NCBI GenBank assembly: GCA_033439265.1
Contig: JAVTVX010000002.1
Location: 16,581,674-16,645,673, forward strand
Source: Dillenia suffruticosa
Lineage: Eukaryota; Streptophyta; Magnoliopsida; Dilleniales; Dilleniaceae
Length of the DNA: 64,000 bases
Reading direction: 5' to 3'
Within the stretch, counting starts at the first letter, position 1; each line of letters begins with the position of its first letter. A program made the translations under genes and the position numbers. Positions 38,066 through 50,534 of this stretch are shown in pieces. The notes below the pieces were generated by a model. That model saw nothing but the letters and a program-made list of their open reading frames with translations. It was not told the DNA's origin and ran no database searches.

Positions 38066-39000
38066 TATTTGGTGGATGCATCATAGCATAAGATAAATCA
38101 CCATTTGATTCTCCTTGTAGACATACTCTGTACAGATTTATACTAATTTGACGGTTATTTAAGCATCCTCCCCTTGAACAGGAGACTCTTGCAGATATTA
38201 TATATAACGGTTTTGACTTCACTTAAGAAACCCCCCTCCCCTCTGAGTTCAATTCTTGACAGGACTTTGATGTACTGACAGTGAAACGAAATCACACAAT
38301 TTCTGAGCTTAAAAGTTATTACTTTACCTGCTTGTTGTTAGGCATAAATTGCGTACAGAATGCTTTATTTGTAAATATTTATAAGTATGCTTTATTTGTA
38401 AATATTTATAAGTATAAATAAATGGAAATTAAACAAAGATTTACATGTAACTTCGCATGTATTGATCATATTTAAGTCTATGTACTTGCCATATTGGATC
38501 GAAACTTCATTTTGTTTCACTTGAGTCCTTAGGCGGTTATGTTTGCATATAATATATTCTTTCAAGTCCCCACCCACTTTAAATATATGAAAAAGAAAAT
38601 CATTAGAAAAGAGACCTGCACCTCCTTATACGGCAATATGACATGCAAAAATTAATAATAATCATATTACCTTGATAAGGTTCTCGTATGTTTATGTGCG
38701 CGGATCAGTTTCTCACACCAACTTTACGATTTGCCCAGAGACAAAAGACTAAATAAATAAATAAATTGTTTTGTTAAAGTAGATATTTAAAAGCAAAGAT
38801 CCGTCGGATTGAATACCTTGCACTTGCAGGTAATGGCCTAATAGATATATGTAGCTCCAATCTTTGCTTCCTCATTCTGTGAGACACCCCTATATATGTG
38901 AGTTTACAATTGTAATCAAAATAGACAGATGTGACGGGCAGAGAAGTATACAGAGCAAGAATCGTGTCAGCCGATTGTATGAATGAGTGATAATAAAGAG
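38066..39000. other. 3' flank of SKL2, convergent spacer
   Basis: The probable SKL2 3' UTR and spacer. It holds only a perfect tandem repeat (listed separately). A minus-strand frame (38774-39166) has no recognisable domain and looks spurious. Confidence 0.5.
38361..38414. repeat. 27-bp perfect tandem repeat downstream of SKL2
   Basis: Two consecutive 27-bp units starting TGCTTTATTTGTAAA and ending TTTATAAGTA, at 38361-38387 and 38388-38414. They lie 300 bp after the SKL2 stop codon, possibly inside the 3' UTR. Confidence 0.9.
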
Positions 39001-39029
39001 AGAAAAAGGTCGGTGTAAGAAATGAATTG

Positions 39030-39960
39030 CAACACGAAAAGAAAGGGGTGAAATTCGTAGGAAGTATGAATGGAAAGGGAGGCAAGAATAGAAGGGAAAA
39101 GGAACAGGAGGTGGTAGCTGAGCAAAGTATCGAAAAATTGTCCACCAAGAGAGGAAACCGACCCAAGAATGAAAATGCTGGGTTAATCGTGGAGAAAGCC
39201 TCTAAACTACCTTTTGGAAAAATAAGTGGACGGGGGAAGTTGGAAGAGGAGGATTCTAAGCCCTGCCATATGGATTCTTAAAAGCAGCTGGATGAAGAAT
39301 TAGAGAATTGGTTGGTCGTTCACCCACCGTTGTAGATCAAACGGAGGCTAAAATGCCCTTAGAAGAACTCCTTGATGGTTGAGGTCTTAGGTAAAGAAGT
39401 GGGGTATAACCTGTTTAAATCTAGGCACAAGGAGCTGCGGAACCTACCAAAGGATCTTGATTTGGTGGATCTTTGGGATTGAGGGTGCTTATTTGGTGAA
39501 GATTGTGGGTGAAACTAAATTGGCTCAAATTCCTAGTGATGGATCTTGAACCGTAGCAAATCATTTTCTCTGGAGGAAATGGACCCCATAATTCCACATA
39601 TCACCAGCTTCAGAAACCACGACGGTATGGGTGTTACTCCTTGAGCTACCAATTGAATATTCTGATGATGAGTAAGTATGCCAGAGTAGAGGTGGACGTG
39701 GGGAAGCCACCAGTGCCAAAGGTGAGGACGGCAGTTTGTGGTTTTTAGAAGGTTGTATCATATTTGTTTTCAATGTGGGAGATGTGTGCATAGGGTTGAG
39801 GAATGCTTGCAAAGGGAAAAACACCCCCGGGAAGTCGGGGATTAGTTATGAAGATTAACCTTAAGAAAGGAAGAGAATCAAAGAAAGCTGCCATCAAGAT
39901 TGGAGTCTTATTGGATGGCAGGATATACATCAATTCGACCTTGAATGCATAGTTTCGCGA
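39030..39960 (+). pseudogene. Decayed LINE ORF1-like (DUF4283 / CCHC zinc knuckle) remnant
   Basis: Plus-strand translation in shifting frames gives LGKEVGYNLFKSRHKELRN followed by DLDLVDLWD (39380-39480), which follows the DUF4283 pattern (LGR.xGYxxLxxRLxxLW..DLVDLGN). Next come YARVEVDVGKPP (39670-39710, matching RFARICVEIDLxKPL) and a zinc knuckle CFQCGRCVHRVEEC (39765-39810), preceded by YHI. These are in the order found in plant LINE ORF1/gag-like proteins. Stops and frameshifts interrupt every segment, and no reverse transcriptase follows. A lysine-rich 84-codon frame at 39027-39281 may be its N-terminal part. (TTTA)n at 40170-40200 might mark a retroposon tail, uncertainly. Confidence 0.6.
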
Positions 39961-40199
39961 ACGCTCCACAAGAGACGGGGTGTAGGTCTGCAGATTGTCA
40001 TGAGCATACCCCCTCCTAGGACGCGCTGAGCTTAGTTTCTAGCCGTGTTTGCCGCCAGCTCTCCCAGGCCTTCCTTGTGTTTCCTGTGTTGCTTCGTTGG
40101 ACCTATGACCCCTTATCCTGCCAAAGGAGAGTTTATTTCTGAATAGAATCGTGTGTTGAAAATGCACTCTGTTATTTATTTATTTATTTATTTATTATT

Positions 40200-41620
40200 A
40201 ACTTCGCCCTCCCGTATCACAGAAAATTTCGTAAGTCATGGCAGCCGCACAAAGTCGGGTCTAGAATTTCAAAATATTTACGTACAAATTTGAAATTTAT
40301 GATCCATACGGTGACTGTTTCACAATTCAAAAGTAACACATGGATTTCGAAGAACTGGGTAAAGAATATGATCAGCCGAAGTTACAAGAATTCTGAACAA
40401 AAGAAAAATCTGAACACGCAGCAAAGCCAAAACTAACGAGGACGAAACGTTCACACACACGATCAGTTCCCCGGTCCAGAGGGTTGTCTCATTTAAATGC
40501 ATTAATCAAATAGCTTGTAGTACTCGCGAAGGGTATGGCATAACTGTTTCATTTGCTTAACTATCTCCGATAAAATGAATAACTTGAACGGCATTTATAC
40601 GTCAAATTTTGTAGAGCTCTCCCATCTCATGATCCGGTCCATCCTCAAAGCATCTTGAAGATTGTACCTGTTGAGAGAAATTTCCGGACCTAAAAAATTC
40701 TTGAAACGCTTCATAGCCTACACCCTCTAAAGTTATCAAGGGGTTTAAAGAACAATGCAACTTAAGCTTGTGCACCACACTCCCTCTAAACCTTGGTGAG
40801 GTTGAATGCCCTCAATCGACCTAAGGATTCTTTACCCTTAGTTTCCCTATTGGGGACCAAAACAACAAATATTGAACTCAAAGAAGACCAAACATACACC
40901 TGAAGCATGTTAAAAGATGTTGCCTGGGGAATTTCGAATCTACAGAGCCACAAACTGGGCAGGACACGAGCAACAACATACCGTGAAACCATCTCTCCCA
41001 GCACTAATTGTACCATCAATCAACAGAAACGAAACAGAGTAGGTCAATGATACAGCTCCATTGCAAGTATCTTTCTAATCAACTCTTCTGGACTTTAAGC
41101 AAGCCATTTTAGATATCTTAAAATATATAATCATTTTTTAAAAAATACAGCCGACTCAAATTGATGGCAGTCTCTGGGCTTTGAACCTTGCCAGTTCGTT
41201 CTTTTTCCCCATTCACTTTCCCAATAAAACTGTGAACTTGGCGAGAATCTCAAAAATAAGAAGTTAAAAAGCACAAAATAAGAATGAAAAAAGAATCACA
41301 TTAAAAGGGGAGGGGAAGGGGAAGGGTAAAGAAGCCCAGGCATGCAAACCTCAACAAGAAAATTGAAAACTAATTCAAGAAATTACCATGTATCATCATT
41401 TCAAAAGGTCAAAGTTTCCCCAAAGAAAGGTTTGATTAAAAAGAAATAACAGCAGACCTAGGAAAGCACATAAAGCTAAATCCTACAATCATCTTAATAT
41501 TCACAGCTTCACGTCGACGCATTCTAAGCAAAAGCAGAAAATACTGTTTCAGGTGCAAACTCCCGGCTGGTCAAACAAACCACAATACCATATCCAAAAC
41601 AAGATAACAGCCAACATAAC
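40200..41620. other. Downstream flank of RCD1
   Basis: No gene, repeat family or RNA gene is recognisable. The part nearest 41.6 kb is expected to hold the RCD1 3' UTR on the minus strand. A purine-rich patch (41308-41330) is the only compositional feature. Confidence 0.4.
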
Positions 41621-44600
41621 CTAAGGTCCAGTTTTGTTATCAACTTCCAAAGCTGATGCTTGCCTTTCGCCCTTCGCCTCTACTGGAACCTGTAAAGCCA
41701 GATGAAAGGTTAAGCAGAATCGGCAAAGGACTCATAATTTACAGATACAAGGACATCACACAACCAATATGATAACAAAACAAAAGTTAAGGAAAAAAAA
41801 AAATATATATATATATATATATGTGCGTATATATATATATCATATATATATATATATGATTCACCGCAACACAAACAACAAACATTGCAAAAAGAGCACG
41901 AGGCTGTTCTTACAGTAAATAGCATCAAGAAATATGGTTGATATAATTTTTTTATAAGCCAATCACAATAAAATACGAATCCCAACCATGCAGATACTTC
42001 AGAAGACAACTGTAGGAGTAATTACACCACTTAAGGCCATAAAAAACCTTTCAACCACTCAAGGGGAATTAGTATTCATATTTACATAAAAAAACATGTT
42101 CTTTTTCCCCTTCAATGTTTACAAGGTGGCCTAAAGCAATGAGAGCCCATAAATGGTCTTTTTTGTTGACCACACTTTCTTTACATGTAAATTTATACCA
42201 AAAGATTTATAAAGCTCTCAACCTCTTGGTTTGCTTATACCAAGACAATTTCTGTGTCAACTAAATATTTTACTCTTATCATTAAGAAGCATCATTCTAG
42301 CTTGAATGTAATCTATCAAAAGACAATCATACAAAGATGCTCCATCTGAGAGAAACACTTAATCAATTTCTAGTTTCATTCTTTATATCCAACATGAAGT
42401 TCTAACTCCCATCTGCTGGTCTCCCAGCACAACGAAGCACATCCCCCCTACCTTGCATTCATTTATTCCATATGAGCATGTGTTATGGAATTTCGGGATA
42501 GTTGGAATTGGCATCTTCCGCCGGTAGAGTTTGCATATAATAATAGCTATCATGCCACCATTGGGATGCCTTCGTATGAGGCATTGTATGGGAGGAAGTG
42601 ACGTCCTCCGTTATATTGGGATGAGGTAGGAGAAAGGCGACTCACCAGTGTTGAGATCGTTGAGGAGACAAGAGAAAGTGAGGATCATCCGTGAACGGAT
42701 AAAAGCCGCCCAGGACCGACAGAAGGTCTATGCTGATAGGAGATGGAGACGTACATGAGAACTTCAAATATAGATAAATCATACCTCGTAAAGCAAAATC
42801 AGGAATTTCTGTAAAAGTTACCCGGAAACCCTAATTTGGAACAAAAGCTGTACAGCAAGGCTAAACACCCTCGTTTTGACATGGGGTCAATTTAATTAGA
42901 CCTAATACGAGAATTTGAATCTACCGTGAAATTTTGAGAATTTTTGGAATAAAAATGAATTTTATAAGTCAAGGGAATTGAAATTTCTAGGAAAATAAGA
43001 GAAAGGAAAATAAATGGTCAAGTTAAATAAATTTGAATAGTAATTAAAATATATTTAATGCATTTAAGAAGTAAAAAGAAAATGAAATTTATTAATAAAT
43101 TGATTCAATGGTAAAGATTTGATGATAGATAAATCAATGGTCAAGAAAGGAAGAAAAATCCAAATTGGCTTCTTTAACCTTAAGATTTAATAATTAAATT
43201 AGAAAAAAAAATGTAATAAAGGAGTGAAGAAGTGTGTGGTGGAGAGGGAAAACATGTGAGAGAGAGAGGAAGTGAGAGAGTGTAATACTTGTTTATTTAA
43301 AGTAGAATAAATAAATTTCAAGGGTTAGGATCAATCATTAAACAATGGAAGGCCAAGATCCAATGTAAGTTAAGTAAATGAGTTGAAAAGCCCTGGCCAT
43401 TTCTCATTTCTTCCAACAGCCGTGAGGAACCCAAAGGAAAGAGAGAAAGAAGCCTTTTCACCTCCTCCCAAAACCGTGAGTTTCAAGTAGGAGACCAATT
43501 TTTTTTTTTTTACAGCAACACCCAAATATTTTTACATAAATCAATTCCTCTCATATCCAATTACAACATATCCAAAAATTGGAGCAAAAGAAGTGTTGCA
43601 AAGTGAAATCGAAGGGTGACCTTAAGCTACATTCTTGAAGGAAAGGTATGATTTCTTCAAACCATTCTTTGAAATTTTTGTGTATATTCATTCCCCTTAA
43701 ACCCTAGAATGACATATCTAATTTTGAAGTCCAAAAGAACATAGAAATGGGTGTGCAAAAAATTTGGAATTTCTGGACATATGCCCTTGCTACACTATTT
43801 AAATCATAACTTTATCTACACTGCTACAAATTGAGCTAGGTAAATTTATGGTAAAACTAGACTTCAAGAGCTTTAAAATGACATATGGTTCACTGAATTC
43901 TGATGAGAATCGAAATTTTAATGATTTTTCAAAGTAAGGAGTGCTGCAGGATCATGCTCTATTTTGCCCTGTTTCTGTCCGTGTATTTACTGTGGTTTTG
44001 AGCTGTCTTCGAGGCCAAATTAGGCTATGCTCCACCTATGAAAAATGTAAATCTATGTCTTAGCTTTAATTTGAGATAAGAATCAACTAAATCTGATGTA
44101 TGTGGCGGAAGTTATGGTCATTTTTCAAAGACTGCGCAAATGTGCATATGTACAGAAAATTCTAGGTGATGAGTTATAGGTATGTATGTTAAGGTGAGGA
44201 AGAAACAGGCTAACTGTGTGCAGAATTTTATGATGAGTTGTTGATTTTGTGTATGTGAATTTGAGGCAAAAAGGTGTGGAGAATATGTGTATGTACACGT
44301 AGGATCAATGTATGGTGTGTTGTGTTGGTGTGTTGAAGGGATTGGAAAATTAGTGGTTATGTAAATTTTAAGGTATAAGTGTGTGTTTGGTGAAATTGAA
44401 ATCAGCTTAAGTTCTCATTTCGGTGATTAAAGAGGGGGCGGTGTATGTAACATATTTGGAAACCTAATTATAATGTTCTAGGCTTTGATCCTTTATGAAG
44501 GATTAGTTAAAAATAAAAATGTAACATTGAATTTGTCAATGCTATGACACTTATATATGTTATATGTATTACCATTGTAGTGATACATTGGTTGATCGTT

Positions 44601-47600
44601 CGAGGGGAACAAATTTTTTACACGTATTTTCAGGGAGTGCTATACCCTCCCATATATGTGAGTGGGACTTTGATGCTATGTTTTCAATTGAACAAAAACT
44701 CATGTTTTGCAGCTTTTCAAGTGACATATTTCTTGACTTGTGTGAAAGCATATGATCTTGACTATGTTTTGTAAATGTTGCTTTTGTGATTAATGGAGTG
44801 TCTCCAATTATTTGATTCAAATGATATGCATCCGTGATTTGTGATGAAATGATATCATGCCGTGTTTTGAAATTTCGAAATATGATTTTTGACATGACTG
44901 CAATTTGGCACTTTTGATCGATATTGGTTTGATACTTGTACTGAGAGTCCAAGGAATTGACGGATATGATGATGTGATGATGTTCTTGATGGATTCTATT
45001 GCTACGAAGGGCGTTTGTAGAGGCACCCCATGTTGCCCGGATACGGTTCTACAGGAGATATCTGCAAACGTCATATGTATAGATGCGCTCGGATGAACCA
45101 AATTGGGGAGGACGTGTGTTATGCCACAGTCTAGCTCCGAGTGAGGTACTATACACGAATTGATGGGTATATGTATAGACACGGGCTAGCCGGTTGAACC
45201 AAATATGAGGGGGGCATGTGTTACGTCACTGTCTAACACTTGGTGAGGCTTGTGACCAACGTTGGGATAGAGAGCTAAATTTTATATACTTGCATATGAA
45301 AAAAAAAAAAAAAAAACCCAATGCGCCCTTCATTGGTCAAGGTAGGCCACTACAAGATATGTTTTATTGGCAAACTCTATGATTTTAGAATTGTAAATGG
45401 ATGCATCCTTTGATACTACGATATGTGATGTGATCACTTGATTTCTGGACATGACATACTTGGTTTTGATATATTGGTTTTGAAATATACTTTAACACTC
45501 CATACTCACACTTATAATTGAAAACATATTGTCGATCCCCTCACTCACTGAGTATTTCCCCATAAATACTCACCCATCATTTTCCATGATTCCAGATATA
45601 TATAAATTGGCAAGGAGACGTGTCAAGGGACATTTCGACACACTTGATATACTTTTGGAGATATCGGACTTTTGGGTATAGATAACCATTCTTCCGCAAT
45701 GGACTTCATGTATTTATTTGAGATCTATAGAATGACCATTGTACATTTATTTGGGATGACTATATCTATGCCATGTAAATGTAATTTGAAACTCTCAAAT
45801 TGTTTATTCATGCATTGAGGCAAAATGTTGCATTTTAAATTTTTTTTTTTGTACTTGGGAATATGTTTTGGAGGAAAAACAGCTTTTAAACAGGTTATAC
45901 AGGTTGATTTGATAGCCTTGCGTTGTCCTGATATATAGGAAGGCTCTGCCCGTATATCGAGATATCGCGACGGTCGGGGCGTGACAATTCGGTTAGGGTG
46001 CATCCTCCACCGATAACCGGTCCTCCTTTGGTATCAGGTCCGAGTGATACTACCTCTTCCACACTTAGGCGAATCCACAAGTTGACTCAATTGGTCAAGG
46101 AAACTCGACAGTTAGGATGCATAGACTTTTCGGGACTCGGTGATGCCACTATGGCTAAGCACCGGGTCAACAGGACCCGCCGGATTTTGACAGATTTGGG
46201 GTTGAGCGAGAAGTATAGATTGCAGGTAGCAGAGGTTATTGAACGATGATGCCCTCACTTGGTGGGAGGCTATTTGTAACAAGGCTACGGAGCTACTGCG
46301 GTGGGAAGACTTCCCTGAGGGAGTTCGACCGCAGATACTTTATGGAGTTCCAGCAAGACCGTAAGAGGACAGAGTTCCTACATCTGAGATAGGGGACTAG
46401 ATCCGTCGCTATGTATGAGGCAGAGTTGAGGAGAGTTGAGGAGAGTTGAGGAGACTAGCTGCCTTTGTCCCCGATCTAGCCACACCTAAGCAGATGAGAT
46501 TCAAGTTTGAGGACGGCCTCAACTTGAGCATCCGGAGATATATGACTATGACACCCAACTTCTCCCTCTCAGAGATTATTAATTCAGCCTACCGTGCGGA
46601 GGAGATTGTCCGTGCTGAGAGTAGGCAAAGAGAGAGAAGAAAGCAAAAGAAAAAGAGAGTTGGGACCCATATGTTGTATTAGTCCAGCATTGGTTACTAG
46701 TGCTTCTAAGCATCTTTCAATCTGTATGCTGTAGATTCTGACATATCCAGCTATAACTAAAGCATGGGAAGGAACGGACAAAGATTAAACAATGGGATTT
46801 GCAGATAACGATGGTTGCTGCACAAAGTGGTTACCAAAACTCAACATAAGGGCATATGGGCATATTTCCAAAGAGAGGAAATTTTGACAATGTATCAAAA
46901 CTAGCAATGAATTCAAGGAGCTATAATCACATTAGCCTACTCAATGAAGAAAACCTAATAATTTACACCTTCACATCTTTCATCTGCAAACCAAAGGGGT
47001 CAACCATAAGTATGAGAATTACCTTGCACTGGAGATTAGTTATGGTGGACCTCAACAAAGCATCTCCAACAATCAACCTCAACTTTTTAACAAAATCATC
47101 CCGAGAAATTTTCTTCCCCTTATGTTGAAACAGAAAAAGGAAATAGAGTTACAAACAAAACAACAAATGAAGACGATGCAGTGAGAACATTGATTTCATA
47201 AACATACCCTGAATAGTTCATAGTGAATGTTCACAAGCTTCATGTCTTTCGAAGGAACTTCAGCAGAAATGGCTTCAAAAAGCATTGGAAAAGGCATCCA
47301 CGGGGATTTAGGAGTCCTTGGAGTCTCTGCTTTTCCCAGGGATATATCTAGTTCTGAGGATGGATCACCATTGCTTCCCTAGAATATGCATCATACCAAA
47401 GAGGTAGTGTCATCATGCTAAAAACTTTGACCAGAAGTCAGGCGTAACATAAACAAGCCATAACAAAAAACAATAAGCAAGAAGTTTATCAATGACTACA
47501 GCTTGGGCATTATGCAGGGACAACAAAAAGTACTTCACTATGGGGGCATTTGGCTTTCCTTGAGAAGCACGTGTCACTTATTTTGTCTTATTTAAAAATT

Positions 47601-50534
47601 TGTATTTGTCAAGTAGAGTAAAAGATCATTACATAAAAAACTACAGTTCATGTGAAACTAAAATTTCCCCTAAAAAATTGTAATTTTTAGTAGTGTAAGA
47701 CTGAAGTTAAGAATTTATAATGCGAAAAATAATCATGGGTATAAGCACTTCCTTGAAGTGCACTCAAACTGTCCTGAACACACATACATAATAAGCATTA
47801 TCACTCCCAGAAGAAATTGACATTGAATATCATACAGCAACAAAGAAACAGCTGAGCTGGACACTTGGAAACAATATTTCAGAGTCACAGGAGAAGCAAC
47901 TTGCAAAACAAAATAGAGAGGAAAAAAAATTAGAAAGAAAAAAAGGAAAACCTAACATATTTATGTGATAAAATCACAGTAAACATAAAAAATAGACACG
48001 TCAACAAGGTTGTAAGTTTTCATTTTTTTTATTTTTTATTTTTTGGTGGTAAGGTTTAGAAACTTACCACGACACCTGGAGATGAATCAAACGGCAAATG
48101 GCCCTGAGGCTTTGACGAGCTAGTTGTGACTCCTGAATGAACATGCTTCCTCTCATTGGCATCTCCACAGCCTGTTGGAAGCAGTAAAACAGAAAGTACT
48201 AGAAGTTAACAATGTTCAGCTGCAGAAATGTTGCCAAGTCCCTTGCCATGGAGATATCTATCCATCAGAACACTAGAGCTTATATTAGAAAATAAAGCAA
48301 CCTATTGCCACACTTTTGATAACCCAGCAGGCAGTTAAGATTTAATACCAACTTCAGAGCTGCATAGTTTCTTAGAAACAGTTTATAGCTCAACAGGAAG
48401 TGTCACATAGACAATAAATCTCATGGATATAAGGTTAAAGAATCACCTTCATTAAGTGAAGGGAACCTGAAACTAACAACATATTCTGGATAAATATGTG
48501 TGTTCATATTCATATTCCATACTATATAAAGACTTGGATTATGCAGATCATCTACTCCACTATCAAAGTCCTCACTGCTGGGATGGAATTGCTTAGATCC
48601 AGCATGAATGACCTCCATCTTTCCCAATATAACACGGCAAAATACCATGTACCGTAAACCATTTTCGTCAACATCACAATAAGTCGCACTGCACATAAAA
48701 GAAAAGAGGCTGAATCATCCTCTTTAACCACACCACAAGAAAAACAACATTTTGTACCAATAGATGAAAGGAAAATAAATAAATAAAACAATTCACCAAA
48801 ATAACTTATCAAGGTATATACACTTGCTTGGGGGCAAGTAACCACATATATTAAGTAGTAACCAGTAAGCTGATGCATCCACATGGATGGATAAACAACT
48901 TGCAGTGCGAGTAGACAAACTCATCTTCATCCAAAGAAAATCATCATGGCCAGGTACCAGCAGAAGATGCCTACACACCAACCATAATATCCAGGACCTT
49001 TCACTGCTCAACTATACAGAAAACAGGTTACTGATTCTTCACACATACGAGCTAGCTGTTAATCCTGAACAGAAGTCAAGTTCATTTGGACCAAACACCA
49101 TGATACACTTTATCTGGTCTATGTGTACATCATCTAAATATGAATACGACATATATCATGCAACCACGTAACATGACAACATGTGTGCAGTGCACTTCTA
49201 AAGTTGCATCCATGCATGCCATTTATGCATGCACTTGAAAATTACCATGAAAGGGAACTTCCAAAAGAAAATTACAAGAACATAAGAAAGACAAGAGAAA
49301 AAAACTGAAATAGTGAAAGAAAATTGCCGTGCCTGGACAAATGCAACAGGTAGTGAATATGATTTTTAAACTTCCATGGAAAATTCTACCTGGTGCTGGA
49401 GTAGTTTGCAGCAATTAGATGAACACCAATACCATATGGGGACTTGATATTCAATGGTCCAAAATGCCCAAAGCCATACTTCATGATACTAGCAAGTGCT
49501 TCTTTGCAGGTAGGAAGCCAGGCAAAACGGACATTGGCATCCCCACGATATCTTGTGGTGATTTCAATCTGTTTCTCAAAAAGTTCCAGACGAGCTTGCT
49601 TTGAATTGTTGAGACTGTGGTACAAATCACTTATGTTGACATTATTGGTTGAATTCATGCCAGTATAAAAGATATCACGAACAACAGCATCATTCAAATC
49701 CACAGATGCAAGTTTCTGTTGAGCTTCCACATTATCATGAGCCTGTTGATTCTCCCCAACATCCTCTTCCATTTTGGCATCCAAATCTCTGCTGCAACTA
49801 TCTCCCACCTCTTCAATATTGTTGTTCATAACAGGTTTCTGATCAATTTTGATCCGCTTGATAAGAGCATTCGACTCTCCACTCTGCTTATTTAACTCAG
49901 AAGCACCAAATCCATTTAGTTCAATCTCAAGCTGAAGCTTAATCTCATGAGATCCATTTCCTTCTGAAAATAGAAGTGCCTGATTCTTCTCATAATCTGC
50001 TTGGCAGCACTCATGAAGTTCATAGTCATTGTCAGAATATATTTCAGGAAAAAAACAGCTTTCTGCCTCATCAATCCAGGCAATAGGTCTCTGTGAACCT
50101 GTTTTAAGATTTAATAGGAACATATGTAGAAAGTCAAGGATATACTGATTACCGTTGAAATCCACTTCAATAGTTGCCTTCTTTAGCTCAAAATCTTTCT
50201 TGATTAAATCAACCAATTCCTTAGGAAAGTCCAACCAATCATTATCCTGGTAAAACATTACCCTTTTCAGACTTGCACTCTTCTTAAAATTTGTATAGTT
50301 TTTGAGAAAAGATTTCCTAAATTGAGAACCACGGCCCCCATGCTTGAATCTGCACCCATCTATTTTCCTACGCTTGACAAGCTTGCTGCATAGAGCATTC
50401 AAGTTGGACTGTTTTGACACTAGTTTGTGGGTGGCTCCAGTAAAATATACTGCAGACCTAGACACCCGCTTTCTCTTCAAGTCAGCCTTAACTTTATGAC
50501 TACTATCCAATACCCTTGCGAAATTTGCTTCCAT
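41621..50534 (-). CDS. RCD1: RCD1: SRO-family WWE / inactive PARP / RST protein
   Basis: Coding exons, in transcript order, 50534-49390, 48688-48447, 48171-48068, 47378-47208, 47118-47023 and 41689-41621 join in frame to 608 residues. The N-terminus is basic with KRKR (20-23) and KRRK (54-57) as likely nuclear signals. A WWE domain spans about 91-165 ([27 protein letters not shown]). An acidic linker leads to a PARP-like domain at about 284-462 ([65 protein letters not shown]). The RST domain lies at about 516-586 ([32 protein letters not shown]). RCD1/SRO proteins lack the PARP catalytic triad and act as nuclear hubs binding transcription factors (DREB2A, NAC) through RST, in oxidative-stress and development control. 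The last 22 codons are isolated behind a 5.3-kb intron that holds a retroelement. RCD1 is preferred over SRO1 on overall resemblance; the two are close paralogues. Confidence 0.95.
41797..41862. repeat. (AT)n microsatellite in RCD1 last intron
   Basis: Poly(A) followed by TA runs broken by GTGCG and C interruptions. It lies about 110 bp upstream, in transcript sense, of the final RCD1 exon. Confidence 0.9.
42790..45986 (+). repeat. Probable long LTR of the gypsy element (left end uncertain)
   Basis: Between the integrase remnant and gag lies about 3.2 kb without coding capacity that ends GGGGCGTGACA at 45986. A degenerate primer-site-like ATTCGGTTAGGG follows directly, and a better TTTGGTATCAGG is 43 bp further (initiator-tRNA primer sites read TGGTATCAGA). 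Size and 3' end fit Tekay-type LTRs. The 5' end cannot be fixed and unrelated sequence may be included. Confidence 0.45.
45072..45248 (+). repeat. Imperfect tandem repeat inside the LTR
   Basis: 45072-45146 and 45169-45248 share the order ATATGTATAGA, a GC-rich patch, GAACCAAAT, GGGG, GTGTTA, CA-GTCTA and GTGAGG. Diverged tandem units are common in long gypsy LTRs. Confidence 0.7.
46425..46456 (+). repeat. 10-bp unit three times within the gag remnant
   Basis: GAGTTGAGGA occurs in three tandem units. This replication slippage inserts residues and shifts the frame in the decayed gag reading frame. Confidence 0.8.
46963..47022 (-). other. Read-through coding extension after the RCD1 RST exon
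   Basis: If the 5' splice site at 47022 (AAG|GTAATT) is not used, translation continues 19 codons (VILIL.. to ..KDVKV) to a TAA at 46963-46965. This gives a second possible C-terminus without the 22-residue terminal exon 5.3 kb away. It is inferred from sequence only. Confidence 0.35.

Larger units (their letters stand above)
42480..46690 (+). mobile_element. Decayed Ty3/gypsy LTR retroelement, order integrase-LTR-gag
   Basis: In the RCD1 last intron, opposite to RCD1. 42500-42752 translates to an integrase C-terminal segment: [29 protein letters not shown], a stop (TGA) where a Cys codon is usual, [10 protein letters not shown], then after a 1-base frameshift [21 protein letters not shown] long non-coding part ends GGTCGGGGCGTGACA (45986), typical of Tekay/Del-type LTR 3' ends. 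Gag follows: [19 protein letters not shown], an interrupted [39 protein letters not shown], then [20 protein letters not shown] to 46672. Reverse transcriptase, protease and RNase H are absent. Integrase before LTR before gag is what a tandem (LTR-sharing) copy leaves after truncation at both ends. Confidence 0.8.

Noticed and set aside
44569-45182. Minus-strand frames of 121-127 codons
   Set aside because: They lie within the non-coding LTR-like region and show no similarity to retroelement or host proteins that I can recognise.
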